A stretch of DNA of 64,000 nt, taken from Protula sp. h YS-2021 (Eukaryota > Annelida > Polychaeta > Sabellida > Serpulidae). Below, in pieces: positions 18,620 through 29,517 of this stretch. Position numbers and translations under genes: made by a program. The stretch is taken from contig OX457026.1 of assembly GCA_949752745.1 (NCBI GenBank), positions 75,731,775-75,795,774 of the forward strand, written 5' to 3'. Every line of letters starts with the position of its first letter. Position 1 is the first letter of the stretch. Below the pieces are notes generated by a model. That model was not told the DNA's origin, made no database searches, and was given only the letters and a program-made list of their open reading frames with translations.

Positions 18620-19030
18620 ATATGCCCTTGTCAAGAATTTGTCCGAAAGTTTTGACAAAAGATTAACGAATTTGTCTTGTCCATTTGACGATGCCAAATT
18701 CAACGAATTGTTCATGCTTTGCCATGAATTTGTCATTCTCAGTTTAGAGATTGTCAATAATTCGTCTTGCAATAATTTGTCAGTGACTCGTTAATTCAAA
18801 ACTGATTTTGTCAAAAATTGGTAAACAGTTAGTCAATTTGATTGACACAAAACTCCTAAAAACTGAAATGTCTAACTAAACATTGTAAATTTGTCAAAAA
18901 CTTGTCTTTGTCACTGACTTGTAAGTTTCTTGCCACATACTTGTGAAATTCTAATTTTCAGTTTGTCAATATCTTGTCACAAATTCGTCAAGATCTTTGA
19001 CAAGTGACTGACGAGCTATCGGAATAAAAA
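18620..19030. repeat. Degenerate TTTGTCA/TGACAAA word block
   Basis: About 400 bases packed with variants of TTTGTC(A) and its complement TGACAAA in both orientations, without a fixed period. Such a block can pair with itself many ways. It resembles the word blocks at 10700-11135 and 27100-27430 in style, not in sequence. Confidence 0.6.
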
Positions 19031-19395
19031 CTGTTTGACAAAATCATGACAACTTGAAAGCATCACATAATAATATTGTTCCAGGACATTGTAACCAGCA
19101 GTGATCTAGTAAAAATTGGCTACATTGGTGGAAATTTTGAAACAAGAATGTGCAGGAACATAATGACCAGTCGCGACCTTGTTGATACAACGCTGAAATC
19201 GCAGTTTCTTCAACCACTACAGAATAAACCACGTTTTCCAATTTTGACTAAATTAGCCAATTTGGCCAAATTTAATAAAATAACTTAAATATTACACAAT
19301 TGAAAATGATGAACATATAGCATTCATACCTCATATTAACAGTTCATTTTTGGGTTCGACCATGGGGTGTAAATCGCATTAGATGTAATATGCCC

Positions 19396-19924
19396 GGTGT
19401 AACAGGCTATCTTACCCCCTGTACAGCTTCCCCCGGGGGGAAGCTATACTAGGCTATCCCCCTCCAGTATATTTAGCCACCCCCTGAACTTTTTTGTCTG
19501 TAAATATATTTTGATAATATTTGTTCTTATAAATAAACGGACTCAATTAAACTGTATAAAATTATCTTGAACTACTTTTTTGACTGGATTCAACATAATT
19601 CAAACAAAAAATAAAAAAGTATCTTTGCTCAGAAAGTTCTTTATTTTTCTCTTAGTATGCCTTTTAGCATTTTAGAGAGCCCAGACGGATACTCCTGACT
19701 AAGATTATCATAAATAACACGCACATTATCCAAGAAGCGCTTTCTTGTATTTTCAACTTTATCTTCCTTTTAGAAAGTGATACCAATATGGGACAAAAAA
19801 TACCAGGTTGGGGGGGGGGGGGGGGGGAGATAGCCTAGTCTAGCTTGCCCGCGACGGGAAGATAGCCTAGTCTATCTCCTCCCGGCGGGGAATCTGCACA
19901 GTAGGTAACATACACTGCTACACC
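19396..19924. mobile_element. Small element with GGTGTARCAG ends
   Basis: Left end GGTGTAACAGGCTATCTTAC, right end complementary to GGTGTAGCAG. Subterminal palindromes occur (AGCTTCCCCC next to GGGGGGAAGCT; AGGCTATCCCCC against GGGGGGAGATAGCCT). The ends and the AGGCTA words match the tyrosine-recombinase element at 23166-26756, so this is likely a non-autonomous relative. It includes a long poly-G run (about 19808-19827). No target duplication is visible. Confidence 0.65.
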
Positions 19925-20277
19925 GGATACACCGGGTGCGGACAGACGGGCAAGGTTTCAGATTAAGTCGGGTTAGTCTACTCACATCTGTTGAAGCATC
20001 CACAGGCTGTGCGTATCTACGTAAACTTCTACTTACAACGCTTCTCCCACAATTTTCATAATATGGTTGCTTTCAACTTTTGCATGTCCCTACGATCCTG
20101 CGATGGAGGCAGTCTTAATCAGCCGCACTACTCAATCCGATTTGCCCAGCTGTTTGAATAAGAACAAGTAACGCTATTCACACCTTCAATATGTGCTGTA
20201 TCCGTGTGTGTAATTTCAAAAGAATCCGATTGGAAGTTTTCGAGATCCTGCTTGAACACGCACGTTAAGTTCCAATA

Positions 20278-21156
20278 CTGTAGAACCCGTTCAAGCCGAA
20301 GTGGCAGGACCGCGAAAAACACTTCGGTTTAATCGATCTTCGGTTTATCCGATCTTTTGAATTTTGGTCAGTGTTCTAGCAACCACTTATAAAGTGCATT
20401 TCATGCTTCTTCGTATTTAGCAACTCTAAGACGTTTTCGTCCAGGTTAAAAATTGTTCAGTTGAAAACTAGATTTAATTTTGTCTTTCTGACCTAGCCAA
20501 GTATTCTGACTGAGCGTCTTTGCCTGAATTTGAAAGTCATCAGCAATTCTTGATTTTGATGTCAGACCCTTTTCAACTTCCAGAATCGCTTTGTATTTTA
20601 AATCTAGACTATAACTTGCGTGTTTTCGCTTTGTTGCCATATTGCAATTTATAGTTTGTACTGATTTTACCCACCTTTTTATACAGTTTCATTGGATTTT
20701 AAAATCTAACGATGACAGGGAATCCACAACATAGAAACAAAACAAATCCTATTGATGTTATTGTGAAACAGTGGACAATTGCATTGGGTGTGGCTTTATG
20801 TGTTAATAGTAATTCAAATATGGCAGATAGTACTCTGGAGTGAGTAACAAATCCTGTTGATGTTTGTATTTGCAATTTGGCAAATGGTACTCCTGAGTGA
20901 GTGACAAGAGTTATACATGTCAGTAATATTCATGTCGGAGTAATTGGCATTGTATGCGCTTGTTGTTTTATGTGTTATATACCTGACTAGTAGCACGAAT
21001 TTGTTAAAAAAAATTAAAATTTTTTGGGGATGCAAAATCACCTCGGTTTAACCGATTACTAGTCAAGCCGGATTTTTACAAAGGAACAGAGAAATAAATG
21101 TCGGGACCACGAAATCCCTTCGGTTTAACCTATCTCGGCTTAAATGGGGTCTACTG
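20278..21156. mobile_element. Internally deleted Tigger element
   Basis: 879 bp flanked by TA, with imperfect ends CTGTAGAACCCGTTCAAGCC and, from the right, CAGTAGACCCCATTTAAGCC, both followed by GATCGGTTTAACC-like words. It contains the start of a Tigger transposase on the minus strand (20330-20640) but no catalytic domain, consistent with internal deletion. Confidence 0.8.
20330..20640 (-). pseudogene. Tigger transposase N-terminal HTH domain remnant
   Basis: Starts MATKRKHASYSLDLKYKAIL and continues EVEKGLTSKSRIADDF, the CENP-B-type helix-turn-helix that binds transposon ends. Downstream, KYEEA, a stop, then NALYKWLLEH correspond to the second DNA-binding domain. At least two in-frame stops and a missing DDE domain make it non-functional. 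Confidence 0.75.
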
Positions 21157-21448
21157 TAATCGAAACTTCGGTCAGCTGCGCAATCATTTCATGAATCAGA
21201 GTAAAGGCACAACTTTGTGCACCTTTAATATATGTTCTACTGGTTGTAAAATTTCGGAGATATAGCCCAGACACGAATGCGGACAGACGGTCAAGGTCAT
21301 AACTACATACGGGGGATAACCACAGTTGCTTTCGATAATCTTCTGCTTGAATGTTTACAAGAATATTGCGAACACTTGCTGCAAATATGATCAAAATTCA
21401 AAATAAAAACAAAGAAAACACAAATTAATTCGAAGGAATGACCGTCAA

Positions 21449-21471
21449 AATATTCGAAATATATACATTTT

Positions 21472-21562
<91 letters not shown>

Positions 21563-21583
21563 AATGTATATATTTCGAATATT
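21449..21583. repeat. TA microsatellite inside a perfect 24-bp inverted repeat
   Basis: The 24 bases at 21449-21472 are exactly complementary to 21560-21583 (core word CGAAATATATACATTTTC). Everything between is TA repeat, so the whole block can fold into one hairpin about 135 bases long. Confidence 0.9.
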
Positions 21584-21636
21584 TCGAACTAGAGCGGCCA
21601 GTGCACACAGAACATAAGAATAAAGGCTTACAGAGT

Positions 21637-21845
21637 ATGGGTTTTACTGTAGGCCCTTTTTATCCAGGTGTGAAGTTGGTCACTAGAGTAGTTTTACTGT
21701 ACGCTACCTTTTTAGCCGGGTTTGGAAGTTGGTCAAGACAGGCAGGTTTTACCGTACGTCTTTTTACCCGAATCTGGGAGTCACAACAAACGGGTGTTTC
21801 TTTACATCTTTTTGTCAAGGTCTTGAGGTTGGTCTGAATTTTTTG
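21637..21845 (+). repeat. Diverged tandem repeat, unit about 55 bp
   Basis: Four loose copies of TTTTACTGTA, then CTTTTTATCCAGG, then GAAGTTGGTCA. The fourth copy is the weakest. Confidence 0.6.
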
Positions 21846-22494
21846 GCTAACCTTCATCCTCCATTCCGCCCCCAACTATCTAATGTAGGTAAAAACGCAA
21901 CGTTAACCCTTTTACTTAAGGTAACGGTAACGGTCTGTGCCCTAAGTGTAGTTATAGCCATGATATACTACCTTGTCTTCGTGCACTCCCATCGGCCAAA
22001 AAGCACTAGAAAGGCATTCTTCATAATTGCGCATCAGATGACGCACCTCAGTGGCAGGAGAGGGGAGAGCATTTCGATGCCAAAATGGTGAGCTGCTTCT
22101 CGTAACACAAGATATCAGATGACCCACTTTAATAGCGAAAAATGCTTCCAGGTACGGCAAACAATGCTAACCGATACAAAATAGCTCCCATATATGGAAC
22201 ACCTTGGCAACCAAATCAAGCATGCGGCGAACAAAAATCAATAGCTAGACCTGCTGAGACCTATAAATACGACAATAGCATACCATGACCTCGTAGATAA
22301 CGACTTCATCATGCACCACAACTGACGCTGACCCCTGACTGAGTGGCATTTTACGTAATAGCCGTAGATGAGAAACGCACAAAAAGCTCAATTTCAGGCA
22401 ATAACAAATAGCAATTGACCAACAGTAATTCTGTTACTGTTTGAAAGCATTCCGACTTTCCGCTATCACGATATATTGCTTAACAATAGATAAT

Positions 22495-23032
22495 TTTTTC
22501 ACGTAATGATGCTTTTCGTAATTTCACCACACGCGTCAAAAGTTGAAACAGTCGTCTGACCGAACCAAGGAATATCCATATGAAATTTTAATTCGATATG
22601 ACTTGCCGTTATCGAGATATTTTGTACACAAGATCTTGTTCAAAATATATTCATATTTTACGCGATGACGTCAGAGGCCGCATTCGTTTGTTCTACTCGC
22701 GAAAAATTTTATAGACTCTTTCGGACCTACAAAGCAACAATCGCACCAAGTTTCAACTTTCTCCGATGTTCAGCGGCTGAGAAATTTCGTACACAAGATT
22801 TTACGTAATGACGTCATACACTAATCATACCCTAATCACGCAACATACGTCAAAAGTTGCTATAGCCGTCCGACCTAACCAAGGAATAAATCGATAAAGT
22901 TTTAAGTCGATCCGACGTTTCGTTCTCGAGATATCCTGCGCACAACATTTCTATTCACAACAGACTGACACACACACACGTACACAGACAGAACGTACAA
23001 ACACTATGTCTCCCCGACCAAGGGGAGACATA
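22495..23032 (-). repeat. Hairpin-headed tandem array, unit about 155 bp
   Basis: A perfect 11-bp hairpin (TATGTCTCCCC, 23005-23015, with 23022-23032) sits at the right end. Reading leftwards come a CAGACAGAACGTAC-type spacer and three units anchored at about 22925, 22768 and 22613 by TCGAGATATTTTGTACACAA, plus CACGCGTCAAAAGTTG words. A related copy lies at 27590-28000. Confidence 0.75.
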
Positions 23033-23820
23033 AGTATATGCAACATTTTTTTAATCATGGGATACCTCCCCTCCCCCTCCCCCTAAAAAACCACACACAC
23101 ACAAACGCATTTCTCCCACGCATCTCTCCCCCTATGTGTCCAGTACCTATTCCACTTATGAGCCTGGTGTAGCAGCCCAGAATATACCTCCTTCAAAGTA
23201 TACGCGGGTATAATCCAGGATAGCCCAGAATATACCCCGGGGTATTAAATAGGCTAGCCCGTTTTACACCCCGGGGTTTACTCAGGCTAGCCCAACATAA
23301 CCCCCCACGCCCAGAATATACCCCCCTCCCGTTTTTACCGCTTCGTTTTTCTTCGACCTGGATGAAAGTGAAGCATAATTCAACAAAGCAGAGATGAATA
23401 ATTCTTAGACAATACATGAAATATATGTGAGTGTGCTTTGATGTGCTAATTGCAACAACCTAAAGTTACCAAATGCGATAATCGTGTTAAAATTGATTAC
23501 TATTAGTATATTTTGTAGCATCTGTATTCATTTTATTAATACTATTATTAATATTATTATTAATATTATTATTAATAATTTAGACACTTGTGGAATTAGT
23601 TTAGTGTTAGCATAAATTAGTATAAATTCGTCATAAGACAGTGGTGAACATTAGTTTATTATGCTACAAATTCGTAAGATACTGATGAACAGTAGTTTAG
23701 TATAGTTTAGTATGGGCCTGCCCCTTCGTTGTACCATGCGCTTAATTAGACCGTGTTGCAGTTTTTCAAGTAATAAATAAAATTCTACTTACGGGTGAAT
23801 GTTTTCGAATATATTTTATC

Positions 23821-24100
23821 TACATAAACTCAGTACTTTTCATATAAAGCAAGGAGGGGGATGTAATCTGGGCAGGGGAAGTATATTATGGGCTAACCAA
23901 AATTATACCCCGGGGTATAAAATAGGCTAGCCCAGATTATACCCGGGTTGTACTCTAGGCTACATAAACTCAGTACTTTTCATATAAAGCAAGGAGGGGG
24001 ATGTAATCTGGGCAGGGGAAGTATATTATGGGCTAACCAAAATTATACCCCGGGGTATAAAATAGGCTAGCCCAGATTATACCCGGGTTGTACTCTAGGC
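23821..24100. repeat. Exact 140-bp tandem duplication
   Basis: 23821-23960 and 23961-24100 appear identical. Each copy contains ATTATACCCCGGGGTATAA, AGGCTAGCCCAGATTATAC and ACCCGGGTTG. The lack of changes suggests a recent duplication, or a read/assembly artefact. Confidence 0.95.
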
Positions 24101-24131
24101 TAACCCAGTTTATGTATAGGATACAGTACGA

Positions 24132-24212
24132 AGAGGGTCCAAGAGTTCAAATAATGGACAGTTCCGAGGCAACGCCGAGGAACTGTCCATTATTTGAACT
24201 CTTGGACCCTCT
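24132..24212. repeat. Perfect 34-bp-stem hairpin upstream of the recombinase gene
   Basis: 24132-24165 is fully complementary to 24179-24212, with loop GAGGCAACGCCGA. Imperfect pairing extends out to GATACAG/CTGTATC at about 24119-24226. The stem contains AATAATGGACAGTTCC. The same word family recurs at 24350 and in the cluster at 26588-26685. Confidence 0.95.
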
Positions 24213-24402
24213 GAGTTCTGTATCTGACTTAGTTTACACAATTCACAACCAATTCCCTGGACTGTCCCTAACAAAAGTCGCCCACTTTGTAGTGACCCAT
24301 TTTTTCACGCGCTATCTAATTTGAAATTAATAAACAAGGTGTGAGAAAAATAATGGAGAGTTCCAAGTCTTTCATTCAGTGTGTGGTGTGCGAAGTGTAA
24401 AC

Positions 24403-24860
24403 ATGGAAAAAGAGTTCTTGGATATCGTTAATGAAAATGCCCAGCTAAATTGCACATTGGATGCAAATTCTTTCTTAAATTTCTTTAGTAATATCGGCGA
24501 AGGTGACCTGGTAAAAGCATCGCAAGAGGCTGAAAAGCAATTGCAACTGTCGGATCAAAAAGCTAAAAAAGACCATAACGGTTCTTTCGAACTATTCAGT
24601 GATACAGATGATACTGTACTGATTTGTGCATCTCAAATTGTTGAGAATAATAACCTTCTTGAACTGGAGGAGAACGACTGCTTAATTAAAGCAACGCAGG
24701 ATGCTGAAGATGCGTATCTGAAAGAACAGAAGAGTGATGATCAGCTGATTGCGGGGGCAACAGCCATTGAGAATCACGGCGTAAACCCAGATATATGTGG
24801 ACCCCTCAACACTGAGACGTCCGACGGCAGATTCAAGTTCAAGGGAGAATCTTCATATGA
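24403..24860 (+). CDS. Recombinase exon 1, acidic repeat region
   Basis: ATG at 24403 and donor GTAGCT at 24861. Reading through the donor reaches a stop at once (TAG 24862-24864), which supports splicing here. The alternative donor GTAAGT near 24879 lies after that stop. Confidence 0.65.
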
Positions 24861-26380
24861 GTAGCTAGGCTCCAAGCAGTAAGTAGGTCATTTTTCTTAA
24901 ACAAATCGGATTTCTTTTTTTTGTATAATATCTAATTTATTTTCAAAATTAAAAGGGCCTCATACATGCATATGCATGCGATTTTCTTCTCATAATTCGG
25001 TGTAACCTGAGGATTAGACCACCAGTAAAAACGCATAGTATAGTAAACACACATAAAAAAAAACAAACCAAGGGGGGGGGCGACGGGGGAAGGAGGGGGT
25101 GGGATGGGGGAACGGGGCGGCGAGGTGGAGACGGGGGGGGGGGGGGGTGGTGGGACGGGCCCGTGGGGGGGGGGGGGGTTGATCAACACATGGAACGGTG
25201 GTTGTTTTAGCTTGTTTAATATTTTCTTAGATACGCCAAATCGTCCGAAACGAAAGTGAAATGGGCAGTTGATACCTTCGAAGAATGGAGAACCATTAGG
25301 AACCAATGGGCCAAACAACATGCAAATGAAGGACTTAGTACCATATGTGATGGGGTGCCATTATGCCAATTTTCTAAAGATGAACTGAATTTCAGCATTT
25401 CGAGGTTTGTTAAGGAATGTAGAAATAAGAAGGGTGAGCAGTATCCGCCAACAACATTGAGAGAAATTGTACTCTGTCTCCAGATGTATTTAAATAAGCT
25501 AGGTTTTTCATACAAATTTTTAAGTGATCCAATATTTAGTCAGTTAAGAAATAGTTTAGACAGCACTATGAAGGAAATTGCAGAAAAGGGAATAGGGTTA
25601 AACAGGAAACAGGCTGAAATAATTACAGCTGATGAAGAAGAAAAACTCTGGGATTGTGGAGCGTTAGGATCCAGTTCTCCAACCCAGCTGCTCCATACCA
25701 TGTTCTTTTTGAATGGGGTGCACTTTGCGTTAAGGGGTGGGTCGGAACATCGAAATCTCCGACTAGGTCAAACTTCACAATTCAAAGTTTTAAGAGATTC
25801 ACAAAATTGTGAATATTTACAATATACAGAAGATAAAAGCAAAACGAATCAAGGTGGTCTAGCGCATTTGAGAGTGAAACCAAAAGTTGTCAGAGCATAC
25901 GCCAACACGACTAATCCTGAAAGGTGTATTGTAAATTTATTTAAGAAATACGTGTCGCACTGCCCGGTGTCGGAACAAAGTGATGCATTCTACAAACAGG
26001 AGTTAAAAAAACCGGGTTTAATGTGGTATTCAAAACAGCCGAAAGGTGTCCATTCTCTTCAGAAAATAGTTGCAGCAATATGTGAAGAAGGTGGTCTGAA
26101 AGGGTACCGCACAAACCACTCTCTCAGAGCAACAGCAGCGTCAAGGTTATATCAAAATGGGGTTGACGAACAGTTAATTCAGGAGGTCACTGGGCATCGA
26201 TCCGTGGCTGTTCGGGAGTATAAGAGAACAAACGAGGTCCAAAAGCGCGATATCAGTTCGATTTTAGGCGGTTCCCAGAGAGTAAATAAAAAAATATGTA
26301 CCGAATCAAAATTAGAGTCAAGTGCAAGGTTGAGTCATGAGGGTATCAATATTACTCTAAACGTCAATTTTCAAAAGTAA
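24403..26380 (+). CDS. Tyrosine recombinase, Crypton/DUF3504 type
   Basis: Two exons, 24403-24860 and 25231-26380, joined by a GT-AG intron of 370 bp with matching phase (SYE-YAKSSETK), giving 535 residues. The first 150 are acidic and contain four repeats of the type LVKASQEAE, LICASQIVE, LIKATQDAE, LIAGATAIE. The second exon opens with the family's KWAVDTFEEWRTIRNQWAK. The catalytic set is complete: Arg in ALRGGSEHRNLR, H-x-x-R in HSLRATAASRLYQNG, GHR in QEVTGHRSVAV, and Tyr in REYKR. The protein would cut and rejoin DNA through the tyrosine. The in-frame ATG at 24403 is chosen; the frame upstream has no other ATG. No lesion is seen, so the gene may still be functional or recently active. 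Related domesticated proteins include ZMYM2-4, QRICH1 and KIAA1958. Confidence 0.85.
24861..25230 (+). other. Recombinase intron with poly-G tracts
   Basis: Intron with acceptor ATTTTCTTAG at 25221-25230. It holds long G runs (about 25073-25180) that give proline-rich artefact frames on the minus strand. Confidence 0.65.
25231..26380 (+). CDS. Recombinase exon 2, catalytic domain
   Basis: Open from the acceptor to TAA at 26378-26380. It contains the N-terminal SAM-like region and the full R...H-x-x-R...H...Y catalytic set. Confidence 0.88.
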
Positions 26381-26587
26381 TGGGGATAATGATATCTTCC
26401 AGACGTATCATAAAGCAAAATATTGCTTACATGACTGTGCGTAAATAACAGTGATTGATTTCCTGTATTACACATGTACTTTGTTTCAGTTTTGTACCCG
26501 CAGTAAGCGCCACTGTTAGTTTGAAGTTCAATAAAATTCAGGAAAAAGTTGTTCATTTTTCATTTCAAACAGCAGCAAATCCATTGT

Positions 26588-26690
26588 CTTAAAATAATGG
26601 ACTCACAGCAGCAAAGAGTCCATTATTTAAAATAATGGACTCCCACCAGTCCATTACATTTAAATAATGGACTGTAAGAACAAAGGGGTG
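26588..26690. repeat. AATAATGGACT palindrome cluster
   Basis: Four copies of (A)ATAATGGACT or its complement. Pairs form a 13-bp stem around ACAGCAGCAAA and a 9-bp stem around CCCACC. It lies 200 bp past the recombinase stop and mirrors the hairpin at 24132-24212. Confidence 0.8.
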
Positions 26691-27099
26691 ACGTCACAAG
26701 TGTAAACTAAACCCGGGTATAAACTGGTCAGGGGGTATATTCTGGGCTGTTACACCGCCCCAACTCCTTAAATAAAACTGTACACCACACTATTCAACTG
26801 ATAAATTGTTTGCGTGACGAAACGGGTGCACTGTACTTTTAGGGTAATTTCTAGAATGTTATTCCCTCTGCCATTTACTCACACACGTCCCTAAGTCAGC
26901 TGAATCATACTTTTTAGTAGAGACCTATCGTTAACCGCGTTTGCCATAACACAGGCAGTCGGAGCAGGTAATGACTTACGCAGTGCAATGCAAGTGGAAT
27001 TTAGCCTCAGCAGAAGACACCATTACGTAATACCATTCAGTGTAAAAGTCATGCAGCACCGACCGATGGCTTGTCTACGAAAGACCGGGAGGCTCATTT

Positions 27100-27432
27100 C
27101 ATTCACTCTAAATTTCAATGAAATTCACGTGAACTTCCATTGAACGTCCTATGAAATTACAATGAACTTCAATGGAACTTCAGTGTAAATTCAATGAAGT
27201 CCAGTGTGAACTTCCCATGAATTTACAATGAACTTCAGTGTAAATTTCAATGAAGTTCAGTTTGAACTTCCATTGAACTTCCTATGAAGTTACAATAAAC
27301 TTGAATGGAACTTCAATGTAAATTTCAATGAAGTTCGCGAGAGCTTCCTAAGAATTTACAATGAACTTCAATAGAACTTCAGTGTAAATTTGATTGGAAC
27401 TTTCAATGAAGTTCGCGTGAACTTGAGGTGAC
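27100..27432. repeat. Degenerate TTCAATGAA/GTGAACTTC word block
   Basis: About 330 bases made of variants of AATGAAGTTCA, GTGAACTTCC and their complements (TTCAATGGAACTTCA), loosely spaced and in both senses, with no fixed period. No coding potential. Confidence 0.7.
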
Positions 27433-27589
27433 TTTGTTGCGTTGTTTATTCATGATACGTCATCAACTACAGAGGCAACGGAGGAGGGCGGAGGGTAGAA
27501 GGGGGGGGGGGAGAAGGCAGAAGGGGGCATGATATATATTAAAGAAAATATTAAAGAAAAATATTAAAAATATTAAAGAAAAATATATC

Positions 27590-28000
27590 ATGCAAGAATT
27601 TTACGTCATGACGTCATATGCCTTTCTTAATTCCGCCACACGCGCCAAAAGTTGAAAGAACCCTCTGATTGAGCCGAGTAATATGCATACAAGTTGGAAG
27701 TCGATACGACCTTCTGTTTTCGAGATATTTTGCATAAAAACCCTTTTCAAATTATATCCATCTTTTTTTGCATAATGACGTCAATATCCCGTACTCGTTC
27801 GTTCTACTCGCGACAAAATTTGACAGAATATTTCGGACCAACTGGCGACAATCCCAACAAAGTTTTATTATCTCCGGTATTCAGCGACTGAGAAACTGGG
27901 TACACAAAATTTTTACGTCACGACACCATGCGCCTTTCTTAATTTCACCACATGCGTCAAAAGCTGATACAGCCGTCCGAAAGAACCACCGAATACCAAT
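27590..28000 (-). repeat. Second copy of the 22.5-kb array family
   Basis: Shares CACGCGCCAAAAGTTGAAAG, TTCGAGATATTTTGCA, TCGTTCTACTCGCGACAAAA and TTTTACGTCA.GAC words with 22495-23032, at perhaps 70-75% identity by eye. No hairpin is visible at its end, so it is probably truncated. Confidence 0.65.
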
Positions 28001-29517
28001 ACAGAGCTTTAAAACGTACCAAACACACATATCGGGGTTAATACCTGGAAGGCAATATATATTACATAATACATAGCAATATATATTAGATATATAAATA
28101 TGTGTGTTTGTGTACTATGTGTGTGTTTGGGAAAATACTGGTAGAAAAATACCTTGACTGGTATAAAAAAGGGCCTTTTTGTTCAGGAATTTGTTTTGTT
28201 CAGAAAATATGCGACATCAGTTTTTCTACGATATTTATTGAATAACTTACTACCTTGTAAAATACAGATGAAAATGTTACGTCTTATACATCACTAACAA
28301 ATAAATATATGAACGCTGAGAGAGAACAAATATAGAAATATACACATTTACAGTACACTTTATAACAGAGTACTCTGTATAACACAGCACACGGCTAGAA
28401 CGGCAATAGTCGAAACTACAAAATGCAACCTTGACATGCATGCATGCACCAGAAAATGTTTGAAAGAAATGCAAGATACTTTTACATGTCGGTTGGTTTA
28501 ACAGCCATAGAATCCCTCCTCCAGTGTGTGTTTAACCTTATTTAGTAAGGTTCAGTCCAAAGCAGCAGCGTTGAGATTTGGTCAACCCCAATCTAGAAAA
28601 TCCCGACGCTGCCAAAAACAACCTTGGGTCAGCACGACATATTTCTTTGTTTCCTATCCTCATTTTTTTAACAACATTTCACCAGTCGGTGATTTATAAT
28701 TTAAAATTAAAAAACTTAGACCCCGCCGGGTCGAACTTGATTATTTATTTATTTGGAAAATTTCGGTGACCCGACATCTAAAGTTTCGTAAAATATCTTT
28801 GATTTAAAAAATATTTACATTACAAACAGTTAAAAATCCCCATTTTGTGCGGGTATGTGGTGAGAAAATGGGAGCGCAAGCCCTGTCTTCAGATAGGCTT
28901 CTTCCCGCACTTTTCTCCCTGCAGTATATTTATACTTCTAGAAGTCATTGGTCAATCTTTATAAGTCGGAACCAGCCATGTATCCCATTTTACATTAGTG
29001 ATTTCAGTGACCTCACATGGGTTGAGAAACAAGTCGACTTCTCCTTGACCTTATTTAATTTATTAGCACAGATCACATTTTTTCCTTCGCCCCCCCCCCC
29101 TCTTCCTAACATTGTCGAGACTACTCAGGATGCACTAATCACACCCTGAATTTGTTGTAATTTTGACCAATTGTTCAAACCCTAAAAAGGGCTATGCATA
29201 GACACAGGTGGCTGTCAAGTTTTCAAAATGTGACTCTACATTTGAGACGAGTCTGCTGCATCCAGGTTCTGTTTTTGACTGTGTGTTTTCTTTTTGTTTG
29301 CTTTTTTGCAAATGTGATTTTTCTCAAAAGTGCAATTATTACCTTAACGTTTTTAACTTTACTATTTTACCACTGTTTTTTTTTTCATGTTTTAAAACAT
29401 TTCTTTTTTAACTGTTTCCTTTTGAGAGATATTCACGTCGCTCCATTAGATGGGGCGGGGTGGGCTATCTTACAATGGTTTTATCGTTAGCACTACAGTA
29501 CAAACATTCAGGCCTTG
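28001..29517. other. Gene-free stretch
   Basis: Short TA/GT-rich patches near 28050-28120 and a (C)n run near 29088. No coding region or terminal repeats were recognised. Confidence 0.5.

Larger units (their letters stand above)
23166..26756 (+). mobile_element. Tyrosine recombinase transposon with terminal inverted repeats
   Basis: 3591 bp. The left end, GGTGTAGCAGCCCAGAATAT, is the near-exact inverse of the right end (GGTGTAACAGCCCAGAATAT read from 26756), agreeing over 26 bases with two differences. Subterminal DNA is filled with palindromic words (ATACCCCGGGGTAT, AGGCTAGCCCAGA, ACCCGGGT). Inside lie a 140-bp tandem duplication, a 34-bp-stem hairpin, a two-exon tyrosine recombinase gene and a hairpin cluster. 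No obvious target duplication flanks it, as expected for a recombinase that makes no staggered gap. Either the recombinase mobilises this element, or a Crypton landed inside another element; a second element with the same ends is at 19396-19924. Confidence 0.65.

Noticed and set aside
18251..18772. Overlapping 62-103 codon minus-strand frames
   Set aside because: No recognisable domain, no splice context, and the last one runs into the degenerate TTTGTCA block.
24932..25321. 129-codon proline-rich minus-strand frame
   Set aside because: It is the complement of poly-G tracts in the recombinase intron and of its antisense exon.
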